Shown here: in pieces, positions 1 to 8,130 of the stretch
How positions within the stretch are numbered: the first letter of the stretch is position 1
Layout of the letters: each line of letters begins with the position of its first letter
DNA from: Nocardia altamirensis NBRC 108246
GTDB lineage: Bacteria > Actinomycetota > Actinomycetes > Mycobacteriales > Mycobacteriaceae
Direction: 5' to 3'
DNA: 64,000 nt
Assembly (NCBI RefSeq): GCF_001612685.1
Contig: NZ_BDAY01000017.1
Location: 22,308-86,307, forward strand
Made by a program: the position numbers and the translations under genes
The notes under the pieces: generated by a model
Database searches by the model: none
Told to the model about the DNA's origin: nothing
What the model saw: only the letters and a program-made list of their open reading frames with translations

Positions 1-735
1 GAGCCGATTGGCCACCCGCCTGGTCGCGATGGTCGCGGTGCGCAGCGCGCCCGGGCCGCCGCCGCCCCGATTGTCGACGGCCTCCGCGTTGGCCAGCGGG
101 TCGAGGCGAAGCACCAGCCAGACCGTGCGGTGCGCGATGGCGGGCAGCGGCCCGATGATCGCGTCGTAGAGCTGGGCCACCGGGCCGCCGCCCGCGGTAC
201 GCGCGCCGGTGCTGATCACGTCGACCGAGGCCAGGTTGATATCGAATTGTTCGAGGCACCTGGCGATCTCGGTGAGCGGCAGCACCTGATCGGTGCTCAG
301 CGAGCCGCGACGCAGCAACGTCAGCGCGTCCGGCGGCGGGTCGATCCGGATCATCGTGGTGAGCAGCTCGCCGTCCCAGTGCACGCCGTAGCTGCCGCCC
401 TCGGGCAGCGGTACGTCGATCGCGTCCGGGCCAGCGGCCTGCGGGCCCGGCTTGGCCCGCCGCCAGCGGTAGGCGATGGCGCGCGCCACCATTCCGGCCA
501 CGTTGCGCGGATCCCGTCTGCGCAGCGGCGCGGCGCCGAGGACGAACACCACAGCGCCGGACAGGATGATGGCCCACAGCGGCGCGTCCAACGCGGTGGC
601 GATCCAGGCGGCCAGCGCGGCAAGCAGGGCAAGCGGGACCAGCAGCCGCAGCGGCATCTGGCGGAAAAGCCAGAACTCCGGGTCCTGCAGCGCGGGATTC
701 GGGTTTTGTTCCGGTTCGTTCACAGCCTCGTTCAC
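1..735 (-). CDS. eccE: Type VII secretion protein EccE (C-terminus beyond window)
   Basis: EccE is the peripheral membrane component of the ESX secretion channel in the mycobacterial inner membrane. The visible 245 codons read without a stop to the window edge, so the C-terminal half is missing. After a short polar start the protein has two adjacent hydrophobic segments (about residues 22-60, separated by D-A-P-L-W), the usual EccE layout, then a soluble part with R-R-R-D-P-R-N and D-A-I-D-V-P-L-P. The start chosen is GTG at 733-735; a second in-frame GTG lies four codons on and could equally be used. It diverges from eccB across a 291-bp spacer. Family assignment rests on fold layout and neighbours, so it is good but not certain. 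Confidence 0.85.
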   Translation of the reverse strand, partial: MNEAVNEPEQNPNPALQDPEFWLFRQMPLRLLVPLALLAALAAWIATALDAPLWAIILSGAVVFVLGAAPLRRRDPRNVAGMVARAIAYRWRRAKPGPQAAGPDAIDVPLPEGGSYGVHWDGELLTTMIRIDPPPDALTLLRRGSLSTDQVLPLTEIARCLEQFDINLASVDVISTGARTAGGGPVAQLYDAIIGPLPAIAHRTVWLVLRLDPLANAEAVDNRGGGGPGALRTATIATRRVANRL

Positions 736-1026
736 GCTTGTTTCGCCTCGAATCCGGCGACCGGACGAGTCCGGCGCCCTGGGTCTTTCTCGGCTCACAG
801 TACCGTGCGGCAACGCTATTCGTGGCCTGGTCGCCGCTTGAATCGGCGGCGCCCGATTGACACCGAAGGCTGGGCCGATACGGTTGATTGCGAACCGCCT
901 TGCCGGCGGAACCCGTCCTCGGGGTGGACGCGAGAAACACCGCGGCCGTGTCGCTATATGCGACAGAATGACGGGGCAGCGCGTCCGAGGACGCGGCGGA
1001 GGAAAGATCATGACGATGGAGAGCAC
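736..1026. promoter_or_regulatory. Divergent eccE/eccB intergenic region
   Basis: The spacer must hold promoters for both divergent ESX genes. A possible -10 for eccB is TATATG at 955-960, but the matching -35 (GAGAAA near 932) is weak. A strong ribosome-binding sequence (AGGAAAG, near 1000-1006) precedes an ATG at 1010 that opens only a 10-codon frame, not eccB. I see no convincing operator. Confidence 0.35.
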
Positions 1027-1042
1027 GTGCCGGCTCAGCTGA
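1010..1042 (+). other. Possible 10-codon leader ORF overlapping the eccB start
   Basis: ATG at 1010 has a better-placed purine-rich site (AGGAAAG) than eccB itself. It reads M-T-M-E-S-T-C-R-L-S and stops at 1042, overlapping the eccB start at 1027 in another frame. It could couple or damp eccB translation, or be chance. There is no family knowledge to support it. Confidence 0.25.
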
Positions 1043-2520
1043 CCACCAAAGCCCAGGTCAATGGCTACCGATTCCTGTTGCGGCGGCTCGACCACGCGCT
1101 CGTCCGGCGCGATGTGCGGATGCTGCACGATCCGATGCGCTCGCAATCGCGGTCGATGTTCGTCGGTCTGGTGCTCGGCATCCTGGTGGTGGCAGGCTGC
1201 GCCATCCTCGCGTTCCTGCGGCCGCAGGGCTCGGTCGGCGACTCGAAGATCGTGATGGGCAAGCAGACCGGAGCGCTGTTCGTCGTCGTCGCCGACGAGC
1301 AGGGCAACACCACCCTGCATCCGACGCTCAATCTCGCATCGGCCCGACTGATCACCGGCAGCGCCGAATCGCCGAATTCGGTGAAGGAAAGCAAACTTTC
1401 GTCGCTGCCGCGCGGCCCGATACTCGGCATTCCCGGCGCGCCCGCCGCACTGCCAGGCTCCGGCCAGGGCAACCGGTCGGACTGGTCGCTCTGCGAGACG
1501 GTCCAGCTGTCCAGTACCGGTAGCGCCGCCGCGTCGAGCGGGGTGACCACCACCGTGTTCACCGGGCAGCCGCAATTGAACGAACGCATTCGGCGCACCA
1601 GCGGCGACGAGGCACTGCTGGTGCGCAGGCAAGACAAGACCTACCTGATCTACGACGGCCAGCGCGCCGAGCTCGACCCGGGCAACTCGGTGATGGCGCG
1701 GGCGATGAATCTCGGTGCGGCCAAACCACGTCCGATCGGACCGTCACTGCTCAACGCGGCGACGGCGGTGCCGCCGCTGGCCGCGCCGGATATCCCGCAG
1801 GCGGGCCAGCCAGGCCCTGGCAGGCTCTCCGACGTCCCGGTCGGCGGTGTCATCGCAGTGGGTGGCGTCGGCCGCGAGGACCGCGCCGAGCTGTACGTTG
1901 TGCTCGCCGACGGAGTGCAGCGCGTCAGCGATTTCGCCGCCCAGGTGCTGCGGACCGCGAATTCCCAAGGCATGCGCGACATCAAGCCGGTCGCGCCGGA
2001 CCTGCTCACCAATATGCCTGTGCTGCACACGCTTCCGCTGGACCACTTCCCCGCGGGCACCCCGAAGATCCTGTCCGCCGAGGACGCGCCCGTCGGCTGC
2101 ATCTCCTGGTCGAAAACACAGCAGAGCGGCGGCGTTGCGGACGGGCCGACCGATCGGGCCGCGGTGAGCCTGCTCGCCGGTGCGCGACTGCCGCTGGCCA
2201 ATTCGGCGACGCCGGTCACCCTGGCGACCTCCGACGGAACCGGTGAGCGCGTCGACGACGCCTACATTCCGCCGTCCACCGGCGAATTCGTGCGAATCAC
2301 CGGCACCGCGCCTGGCAGCCCGCGCCGCGGCAGCCTGTTCTACGTGGCGGACAACGGCATTCGCTACGGCATCCCGGACATGGCGACCGCGCAGATCCTC
2401 GGGCTCGGCGACGCGCCCCGGCTCGCGCCGTGGGCCATTGTCGGACAACTGGTTCCGGGTCCGACGCTGTCCAAGAACGACGCGTTGGTCGGCTACGACA
2501 AGTTGCCGCAGGGTCAGTAG
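1027..2520 (+). CDS. eccB: Type VII secretion protein EccB
   Basis: EccB is a single-pass membrane protein of the ESX core complex with a large extracytoplasmic domain. This 497-aa product has the family's N-terminal signature (Q-V-N-G-Y-R-F, R-R-D-V-R-M-L-H-D-P-M-R) followed by one membrane helix at about residues 40-62. It has a long periplasmic part with two cysteines, C156 and C358, placed to form the disulfide known in this family. The frame is open far upstream, but homologues begin just before the Q-V-N-G-Y-R-F motif. I therefore chose GTG at 1027, preceded by GGAGAG. A hairpin terminator follows the stop. Length is normal for EccB. Confidence 0.95.
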   Translation: MPAQLTTKAQVNGYRFLLRRLDHALVRRDVRMLHDPMRSQSRSMFVGLVLGILVVAGCAILAFLRPQGSVGDSKIVMGKQTGALFVVVADEQGNTTLHPTLNLASARLITGSAESPNSVKESKLSSLPRGPILGIPGAPAALPGSGQGNRSDWSLCETVQLSSTGSAAASSGVTTTVFTGQPQLNERIRRTSGDEALLVRRQDKTYLIYDGQRAELDPGNSVMARAMNLGAAKPRPIGPSLLNAATAVPPLAAPDIPQAGQPGPGRLSDVPVGGVIAVGGVGREDRAELYVVLADGVQRVSDFAAQVLRTANSQGMRDIKPVAPDLLTNMPVLHTLPLDHFPAGTPKILSAEDAPVGCISWSKTQQSGGVADGPTDRAAVSLLAGARLPLANSATPVTLATSDGTGERVDDAYIPPSTGEFVRITGTAPGSPRRGSLFYVADNGIRYGIPDMATAQILGLGDAPRLAPWAIVGQLVPGPTLSKNDALVGYDKLPQGQ

Positions 2521-2533
2521 CGGATAGACGAGA

Positions 2534-2569
2534 ACGGCCGGCCGGAACAGGGATGTTCCGGCCGGCCGT
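2534..2569. terminator. Bidirectional hairpin terminator
   Basis: A perfect 16-bp inverted repeat (ACGGCCGGCCGGAACA and its complement) with a GGGA loop lies between the convergent ends of eccB and the esx gene. The T-rich stretch after it on the plus strand is short. Position between converging genes supports two-way termination. Confidence 0.85.
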
Positions 2570-2597
2570 GTTGTTCAGTTATTCGATTGTTCGATCA

Positions 2598-2683
2598 GAT
2601 ACGACTCAGGCTCCGAAGGCCGCGACCGATCGTCTTATCGGATACGACTCAGATGCCGAAGCCGTCGCCGATCGTCTTGTCGG
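2598..2683. repeat. 43-bp imperfect tandem duplication of an esx 3' end
   Basis: Two adjacent units of 43 bp (2598-2640 and 2641-2683) both start GATACGACTCAG and end CGATCGTCTTRTCG. The upper unit contains the last codons and stop of the neighbouring esx gene; the lower unit is a diverged copy just after the stop. In the gene's reading direction the copies read D-K-T-I-G and the same D-K-T-I-G again. Confidence 0.9.
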
Positions 2684-2945
2684 TCTGGAACGCGCGCACC
2701 AGCGAGTTGTCCACCTCGGTCGCGATCGCCTGCAGGAGCGCATTCGAGTCGCTGAACTCGCTGTCGAACTTCCCCTTCTTCGTCAAGAAGGCGGCGAACG
2801 ACTCGTTGTTCTCCCACGCGGTCTGCAGCTTGGTCACCGCCGCAGGCAGCTCGACGTCGACCTGGTGCAACAGCTGGCCGTGATACGTCTTGAGGTCGTT
2901 GTACAGCTTCATCATGGTTGCTTCGTCATAAAGCATGTCGTCCAT
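2649..2945 (-). CDS. Esx/WXG100-like small secreted protein
   Basis: This 98-aa helical protein has the size of Esx substrates and lies directly downstream of a clear WXG100 protein, so the two probably form a heterodimer exported by the adjacent ESX machine. In place of the W-x-G turn it carries A-W-E-N-N near residue 43, a known kind of variation in one partner of Esx pairs. ATG at 2943-2945 is preceded by AAGGAC at proper distance. The last codons lie inside a 43-bp duplication. The 51-bp gap from the upstream partner suggests co-transcription. Confidence 0.8.
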   Translation of the reverse strand: MDDMLYDEATMMKLYNDLKTYHGQLLHQVDVELPAAVTKLQTAWENNESFAAFLTKKGKFDSEFSDSNALLQAIATEVDNSLVRAFQTDKTIGDGFGI

Positions 2946-2995
2946 GTTTTGTCCTTACGTTTCGTCTCGGATGAGCGGTTCGGTAGCTACTGCCG

Positions 2996-3295
2996 TCAGA
3001 GCTTGAGGCCGCCGAAGTCGTTGTTGGCGTCCATCTCCGTCAGCCGGTTGGCACCGACGCCGACGTGCGTGCCCATCTCGTCGAGGATGGCCTTCAGTCG
3101 CCGAGCTTCCTGATCCCAGGCGAGGGCCGCGTCGTTGAACGCCTTCGACGCCTGTCCGCGCCAGCCCTTGGCGGCCGCCTGGACCTCGTCCTGGATCTTG
3201 TCGATGGTCGTGCGGATGGCAACGACCGTGTCACCCATGTCCTGCGACGCCTGGGTAGCCGCAGCGCTATTGGATACACCATTACCGGTAGCCAT
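2996..3295 (-). CDS. WXG100 family type VII secretion target
   Basis: The 99-aa product has the complete family signature: a helical hairpin with K-G-W-R-G-Q-A-S at the turn (W-x-G) and a second helix with alternating charged and hydrophobic residues. It ends in a short tail (F-G-G-L-K-L). The frame opens earlier, but ATG at 3293-3295 has AAAGG seven bases upstream and gives the standard length near 100. It pairs with the following Esx-like gene. Such pairs are folded in the cytoplasm and exported as dimers through EccC recognition. Confidence 0.93.
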   Translation of the reverse strand: MATGNGVSNSAAATQASQDMGDTVVAIRTTIDKIQDEVQAAAKGWRGQASKAFNDAALAWDQEARRLKAILDEMGTHVGVGANRLTEMDANNDFGGLKL

Positions 3296-3394
3296 TATGA
3301 CTGCACCTTTCTTCTGAAATATTCGCTGTGCCAGAAGGTGACACCGGGACGGCGTCACCCGAGTTCGAGATAACTGCGGTGTTCACAGTTGGGA

Positions 3395-4186
3395 TTACTG
3401 CTGCAGCCACCTCCCCCCGGGCAACGTCTCGACCAGGCCGGAAATCGCCTGGGCGATACGATGATCGGTGCCCGGTGTAACCGTTGACCAGCGCTGCTGA
3501 TCTTGGGCGATACCGGGCGCGGCGACGATCCGCCCACGCCCGGTGTCGTAGATGGCGACCGCGCCAGGCGGTCGGGTGGTGACGCCGTCGACGTGGACAC
3601 AGACCACGATCTCGGCGTAGGTATGGCAGGACGCGAAGGCGAGTCCGTACCCGGCGACATCCCGGTCGGCGACGCCGAGCGCGTACATGGCATCGGCGAA
3701 ATCCGCCGAAGTCGTTGCCGCCGCGAGTCGTTCGCTCAGCGCATCCGAGGGCGCGCTGAAGTTGACCACATCGGCGGGCACGGCGGGACCGAGCATTTCG
3801 AGCACCGGCTTGGCCAAGGTGGCGCCGGAACCGTCGCACCAGATCGTCCGGATGTCGAAGTCGTCGCCGGTCCGGACGGCCAGCGCATGCTGACCACCCC
3901 TGCGCGCAAGACACACCCGAATCGGCTTGTCACCGGCGAAGATTCGGGCGACCAGCTCGCAGTCGGGCTGTGCGAGGGTGTGCAGCGCCATGCCGAGGTC
4001 CGGCTCGACCTCGCCGTATGCGTCGATGATGCCGCTGTTGAGCAGCGACGACTTCGCCGCCTGCTGCGCGGCGGTCCACTCGTCGAACGAATCCTGCTGC
4101 GGACCAACCGCAAGTACCAGCGGCAGCGTTTGGACGCCGACGTGGTCGGCGATCGCGAGCAAGCCGTCGTTGGTCATGGTCGTCAC
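3395..4186 (-). CDS. espG: ESX secretion-associated chaperone EspG
   Basis: EspG proteins are cytosolic chaperones that bind the tip of PE-PPE dimers and keep them soluble for export. The 263-aa product matches the family in length and in conserved patches: an N-terminal strand region ending L-P-L-V-L-A-V-G, an A-L-A-V-R-T-G-D-D strand, and a C-terminal G-T-D-H-R-I-A-Q-A with L-P-G-G-R-W at the end. The GTG start overlaps the PPE stop as GTGA, so translation is probably coupled to its own PPE client. An ATG three codons later is the alternative. Confidence 0.9.
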   Translation of the reverse strand: MTTMTNDGLLAIADHVGVQTLPLVLAVGPQQDSFDEWTAAQQAAKSSLLNSGIIDAYGEVEPDLGMALHTLAQPDCELVARIFAGDKPIRVCLARRGGQHALAVRTGDDFDIRTIWCDGSGATLAKPVLEMLGPAVPADVVNFSAPSDALSERLAAATTSADFADAMYALGVADRDVAGYGLAFASCHTYAEIVVCVHVDGVTTRPPGAVAIYDTGRGRIVAAPGIAQDQQRWSTVTPGTDHRIAQAISGLVETLPGGRWLQQ

Positions 4187-5172
4187 GCGCCACCGCCCGT
4201 CGCTGCTCGACCGGTCGGCGCCTGCGGCTCGGGTGCGCCGAGCACGGACGGCGCGGAGACGATGCCGAGGTCGGGGTCGAACTCGGCCGTCGGCGCAACG
4301 CCTGCCCTGGTCGACTCGTACTCCTCGTCCTGCGAGCCCATCGCGGACGGTCCGATCGCGCCGGGCGGCACCATCGACGAGGACACCGGCGTGGTCGACG
4401 GAATCGGCTGTGGTGCCACCGTTTCCGCAACCTGCGCGGCCTGGGCAACCATCGGCGCCTGGTAGGTGGTCAACGTGCGCGGCACCGAGATCGGTCCGAT
4501 CGGTCCTGGCAGGCCGAAGCCCGACAGGCCCATCCCGGACGCGCTCGCGGGCATGGTCGCGGAGTTCACCGCCTGCGGCGTGCCGGGCTGTTCGGCTTCC
4601 AGCGCCGTGGGGGATGCGATCATCGGCGGCTGTGCGTGCTGCCACGGAGTGGCCAGCGGCTCGGTCGCCGCTTCATACGTGCGCATCACCCGCGAGGCCG
4701 CCGCCTTGGCCAGGTCGGCCTCGGCATCGGTCTGTGCGGCAACGGCTTTGATCGGCGCACCGAGCGCTCCGCTGACCGACTCCAACGCCTGCTGTGCCTG
4801 TTTGATGGCGGCGATATCGAGCGAGTTCGGCATCGTCAGCTGCGCGAGTTGGAAGGCCGCAGCCTGCTTTTCGGCATGCGCGGCGTTCTCCCCTGCCGCC
4901 CTGGCGGAATCGGTGAGCCAGTCGCGCAGCTTCGAAATCCGGTCGAGCACACTGCTACTCGTGCTCGACTCCCACGCACCGTGCAGCGAGGCGATGATCA
5001 AGTCGTATTCGACTACCGCCGACCCGAAACCGGCGGCGAGCTTGGCCCAGCTGGCCCCCGCCTCCGCCATCGGTATCGCGCCGGGCCCGGTGGACAGCTC
5101 ACGGGTGAGCCGGTCGGGCTCCCGTGCCTCCCAGACCACCCCGGTGAACCCGGGCTGCGGTGGTTCGATCAT
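4183..5172 (-). CDS. PPE family protein
   Basis: The 329-aa protein opens with M-I-E-P-P-Q-P-G-F-T, the PPE-type start, then V-V-W-E-A-R-E and a helical domain of about 180 residues. That domain has S-W-A-K-L near residue 41 and L-H-G-A-W-E-S, the W-containing turn typical of PPE proteins. The C-terminal third is Pro/Ala/Ser-rich and looks disordered. GGAG five bases before the ATG at 5170-5172 fixes the start. It lies 25 bp after PE and overlaps espG, the usual PE-PPE-EspG order, and would form a dimer with the PE product for ESX export. Confidence 0.9.
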   Translation of the reverse strand: MIEPPQPGFTGVVWEAREPDRLTRELSTGPGAIPMAEAGASWAKLAAGFGSAVVEYDLIIASLHGAWESSTSSSVLDRISKLRDWLTDSARAAGENAAHAEKQAAAFQLAQLTMPNSLDIAAIKQAQQALESVSGALGAPIKAVAAQTDAEADLAKAAASRVMRTYEAATEPLATPWQHAQPPMIASPTALEAEQPGTPQAVNSATMPASASGMGLSGFGLPGPIGPISVPRTLTTYQAPMVAQAAQVAETVAPQPIPSTTPVSSSMVPPGAIGPSAMGSQDEEYESTRAGVAPTAEFDPDLGIVSAPSVLGAPEPQAPTGRAATGGGA

Positions 5173-5197
5173 GACAACTCCGTAGTTTTCACCCCGG

Positions 5198-5533
5198 TCA
5201 GGCCGCACCGGCGGTGCCGCCGAACGACTCGACGCTCGCGCTCTCCGAGCGATCGAACTGGCGAACCTGCGACCGCAGCGTCGCGGCCAGCTTGCGCAGT
5301 TCGAGCACGCCCGCCGCCGCGCTGTCGGTGTAGGACGTCGCGACGCCGTTCATGGTCTGCGCGGCCCGCTGCGACACCTCGTCGACACCGGCGGCCGGGA
5401 TCCGCAACGAGACCTCACCCGATCGCAATTCGCTCTCCAGCCGGTCGGCCAAGCCGTCGAGCCGCAGTGCCGCGTCCTTGGCAGCGTCCGCATCGAACCG
5501 CACACCGTTGAAATCCGCACCAGTGCTTGCCAT
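5198..5533 (-). CDS. PE-family-like protein
   Basis: This 111-aa all-helical product sits where PE proteins sit, just before PPE and EspG. It has two amphipathic helices, with F-D-A-D-A-A-K-D-A-A in the first and A-A-Q-T-M-N-G-V-A-T-S-Y-T near the turn. A literal Pro-Glu pair is not at the usual place, as in many PE proteins of Nocardia, so the call depends on context. GAGGAGG precedes the ATG at 5531-5533 with good spacing. The C-terminal tail is G/A-rich and short. Confidence 0.8.
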   Translation of the reverse strand: MASTGADFNGVRFDADAAKDAALRLDGLADRLESELRSGEVSLRIPAAGVDEVSQRAAQTMNGVATSYTDSAAAGVLELRKLAATLRSQVRQFDRSESASVESFGGTAGAA

Positions 5534-5543
5534 GGTGACCTCC

Positions 5544-6833
5544 TCAGAGGGTCAGTTCCTTATCGGGCGGTGGTTCGGAAACCTGTTCGGCCGCGCCGAC
5601 CACCGGCAGCGAGACCCCCTCCATGTTGCCGACGACCTCGTCGCCGTGTTGCCCGGTGACCAGGTGTGCGGCCACGCTGCTCGCGTCACCCGCGTCCCTG
5701 GCCGCCAGCGCACCGGCCGCGCCGCCGAGCGGCATGATGCCGGGCGAGGCACCGCCGGGACCGATCGAAGACGGCCGCATAGCGACGGGTTCCATTGCCG
5801 GACTGCTCGATCCGAGCCCGGACAGCGGGCCGACGCCTGCCACCTTGGTGCCCGCCCACGGGGCGAGCGGTTGCGCCACCGGGGCCATCCCCGGTCCGGG
5901 GCCACCGATGCCGACACCAGGGCCGCCACCGACTTCCGTGCCGGATGCGCCTGCGAGCTCTTCGCGCGCCCGATCCTCGCGCTCCTTGGCATCTTTCAGC
6001 TCTTTGGCCGGGTCCACCTTCGGCGCGAGCAGCGGCGCGAGCTGGCTCACGCTCTGTGTTCCGGTCTGGGCCAGCCCCATCAACGGCTGAACCAGCTGCA
6101 TCACTTGTTGAAGACTCTGGGTGGGATCGACACCCTTGGGCGCGGCAGTGATCTTCTTCTTCTGCCCGACCGCCGTCATCTTCCCCGAGTGCACGGTCAT
6201 TTCGACGCGGGTCTTGCCGACCACCGCCGTCGCCTCGGCCAGGCTCTCTGCGGTCTGCACCGCAACGAACACCTGTCCACCGGGCGTGGCCAGCAGCGGC
6301 GATGCCGCGAGCACGGTGGCCAGGTACTTCGCGATGACCGCGGCCAGCAGCGCGCCGCCGACGGCGACCGAGCCTGCGGCCTCGCCCATCGTCGCCTTTT
6401 CCTGAACGCTCTGGGTGGCCAGCTCCTGACCGTCGTTGGCGGCCTGGCCTGCCTTGTTGGCCGCTTCGGCAGCGGCCATGCCCTGCCACAGCTGCATGAC
6501 CGTGCTCAATGCCGTAGTGCCCACTTGCATTGCGGTCTGCAACGCGGTGGTGAGACCGGTCAGCACCTGGGTCGGGTCGGCGCCTGGCCCCGCCGTCGAA
6601 TTGAGCACGCCGGTGCCGAAACTGCTTGCCAGATCGGTGAACGGTCGCATCAACGCGCTGAGGTCGATCAGCGGCATCGGCGGCATGTCGGGCATGGGCG
6701 GCAACGCGCTGAGATCGGGCAGCTGCGGCAGCCCCATGTCCCTGAGGATGTCGTTGACCGGGCGATCGATCAGCGGGGCCAGCGAGCTGCCACGCAGCAG
6801 CTCGACGATCGACTGGTCAAGCGGTTGCGTCAT
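5544..6833 (-). CDS. ESX locus Pro/Gly/Ala-rich protein of unknown function
   Basis: I do not recognise a named family in this 429-aa product. It has a Leu/Pro-rich start (L-P-Q-L-P-D-L-S, P-P-M-P-D-M), a helical Ala-rich middle with one long hydrophobic stretch (about residues 165-200), and a lysine patch Q-K-K-K-I. A charged helix (K-E-L-K-D-A-K-E-R-E-D-R-A-R-E-E) and a Gly/Pro-rich C-terminal 130 residues follow. The layout resembles secreted Esp proteins of ESX-1 such as EspB or EspK in composition only. The start overlaps the EspC-like stop as ATGA and the PE gene follows by 10 bp, so it belongs to the operon. It may be a secreted substrate. Confidence 0.6.
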   Translation of the reverse strand: MTQPLDQSIVELLRGSSLAPLIDRPVNDILRDMGLPQLPDLSALPPMPDMPPMPLIDLSALMRPFTDLASSFGTGVLNSTAGPGADPTQVLTGLTTALQTAMQVGTTALSTVMQLWQGMAAAEAANKAGQAANDGQELATQSVQEKATMGEAAGSVAVGGALLAAVIAKYLATVLAASPLLATPGGQVFVAVQTAESLAEATAVVGKTRVEMTVHSGKMTAVGQKKKITAAPKGVDPTQSLQQVMQLVQPLMGLAQTGTQSVSQLAPLLAPKVDPAKELKDAKEREDRAREELAGASGTEVGGGPGVGIGGPGPGMAPVAQPLAPWAGTKVAGVGPLSGLGSSSPAMEPVAMRPSSIGPGGASPGIMPLGGAAGALAARDAGDASSVAAHLVTGQHGDEVVGNMEGVSLPVVGAAEQVSEPPPDKELTL

Positions 6834-7150
6834 GCCAGTTGCTGTTTCACTGCGTCGAATTCGGCACCACTCGCCAACTCCGTCGCGGTATAGGCGGCGA
6901 CCGCCTGATGCGCGGTCAGCGCGGTGCCCGCATGCACACCAGCCAACTCGAAAACGGAAGCCACGTGGTTGCCTTGGGCATACGCGAACGCCATGAGGAA
7001 GTCTTGGCCGATCAGCCCGAAGACGGGCACGGCCGCCGCGACGGTCGCGGCCTGATCGAATGCGCCCGCCGTGGCGATACCGGTCGCCATGGCGGCCGAG
7101 GCGTCACCGTAAGCAGAAATCGCATGTCCTGTTGCTACGAGTTCGCTCAT
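6830..7150 (-). CDS. EspC-like type VII secretion target
   Basis: The 106-aa product is a compact helical protein with the spacing of EspC/ESX-1-associated substrates: S-E-L-V-A-T-G-H-A-I near the start, a hydrophobic middle (V-F-G-L-I-G-Q-D-F-L) and A-G-V-H-A-G-T-A-L before the last helix. The frame continues upstream, but ATG at 7148-7150, preceded by GGGG, gives the family's size. It is first in the ESX substrate series and its stop overlaps the next gene (ATGA), so the two are translated together. Identification is by pattern and context. Confidence 0.65.
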   Translation of the reverse strand: MSELVATGHAISAYGDASAAMATGIATAGAFDQAATVAAAVPVFGLIGQDFLMAFAYAQGNHVASVFELAGVHAGTALTAHQAVAAYTATELASGAEFDAVKQQLA

Positions 7151-7287
7151 CGAAATCCCCGATCCTGTAATGCAATTGACCAACTGTGCTGAAGATACCA
7201 ACCGATTTGCCTGGTTCGGAAGCCGGTTTGCAGAAACTTAAGGTTCCGCTGATGTGAAAATGATGAATTCGTATGAACGTGAGGCAT
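7151..7287 (-). promoter_or_regulatory. Probable promoter region of the ESX substrate operon
   Basis: A 137-bp AT-richer spacer precedes the first gene of the EspC-like to Esx series and follows the stop of a YbaB-like gene. A minus-strand TATCTT near 7192-7197 could be a -10 element, with no clear -35. I see no convincing repeat or operator. Confidence 0.3.
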
Positions 7288-7587
7288 CTAATCGGCGACC
7301 TCCTGGTTGAAGGCGGTGATCAGCTCCGCTCGCTCGGTAAAGGCCCGTCGGGCTGCGGCGTTGGCCGTAGCGACCAGCGTATTCTCGAAATCCGCCGGAG
7401 AGAGCCGGGAAATAGCCGAGGTGAACTCGAGGTTCAGCAGCGCGCCGTTACCGTCGACCTCAGCGGTGATCGAACCGTCCGGCGCGGTTTCCCGCGCACG
7501 CACGGCGGACATGTCATCGGCGAGATCGCGCACGCGGTACAACCGACGCTGCACACTCGCCATCAATTCGTCCATGGTCTCGTACAC
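7288..7587 (-). CDS. YbaB/EbfC-like protein
   Basis: YbaB/EbfC proteins are small dimeric, nucleoid-associated DNA-binding proteins. This 99-aa product has the family's core: a first helix, a beta hairpin (I-T-A-E-V-D-G-N-G-A-L-L-N-L-E-F) and a second long helix with A-N-A-A-A-R-R-A-F. The GTG at 7585-7587 is favoured although GGAGG lies about 11 bases away; the ATG four codons later is possible. It lies 16 bp after a second YbaB-like gene, so the two are probably one transcript. Similar genes recur beside every ESX-related block in this window. Confidence 0.7.
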   Translation of the reverse strand: MYETMDELMASVQRRLYRVRDLADDMSAVRARETAPDGSITAEVDGNGALLNLEFTSAISRLSPADFENTLVATANAAARRAFTERAELITAFNQEVAD

Positions 7588-7603
7588 GCGACTCAGTTCC
7601 TCC

Positions 7604-7966
7604 CTAGACCGAGCGCAGCCAGCTCCGTGGCTCCGTCTCGTATTCTTCCTCTTCGATGATCTCCTCGCGAGCCACTTGTTCTGGGGTCGGCAAGCCGAGC
7701 AGGGCGAGCGCGTCGGCCGACATGCCCGCTGCCTCCAGCTCGGCCCGCCTGGCCAGCCCGGCCCGGCCTGCCGCGTGCTTGTACAGCCGGAGCACCTCGG
7801 CGGCGAGCGCGGCCGGATCCCGCTTCAGCTCCGCGGCGTCGATCGAAATCCCCAGTGGCAGGCCCTGTTCGGTGGCCCGTACCGAGATCGCGCCGGTGCG
7901 CGAGGCCGCAGTCCATTCGACCGGCGCCTGCGGCGGCGGCGCGGCGTCTGCTCGTTCAGGATCCAT
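7604..7966 (-). CDS. YbaB-like small protein with acidic tail
   Basis: The 120-aa product has a hairpin-like segment (G-A-I-S-V-R-A-T-E-Q-G-L-P-L-G-I-S-I) followed by D-P-A-A-L-A-A-E-V-L-R-L-Y, a pattern shared with actinobacterial YbaB-like proteins. It then has a helical stretch and an acidic tail (E-E-I-I-E-E-E-E-Y-E). ATG at 7964-7966 is preceded by GAGGGGA. It is followed at 16 bp by another YbaB-like gene. A function beyond possible DNA or partner binding cannot be read from sequence. Confidence 0.55.
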   Translation of the reverse strand: MDPERADAAPPPQAPVEWTAASRTGAISVRATEQGLPLGISIDAAELKRDPAALAAEVLRLYKHAAGRAGLARRAELEAAGMSADALALLGLPTPEQVAREEIIEEEEYETEPRSWLRSV

Positions 7967-8100
7967 AGTGGTCCCCTCTACTTCCCACGAAGTCGATCCC
8001 AGCCCGGTTCACAGCCGTTCGTCCTTGATCGCGCGGACCACGGTGACCAACTCCGAACCTTCGCCTACTCAACAGTAGCCAACCGCGTTCGCGAACGAGA

Positions 8101-8116
8101 CCCCCGAAAACGGGGG
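8101..8116 (-). terminator. Short G/C hairpin after the first giant locus
   Basis: CCCCCG, an AAAA loop and CGGGGG form a perfect 6-bp stem 15 bp beyond the stop of the 95-aa companion gene. It marks a plausible end for the giant transcript before the YbaB-like pair. There is no long T tract. Confidence 0.5.
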
Positions 8117-8130
8117 CACTCGAGCGCAAG

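Noticed and set aside
130..1026. N-terminal extension of EccB
   Set aside because: The open frame overlaps eccE on the other strand and homologues begin near the Q-V-N-G-Y-R-F motif.
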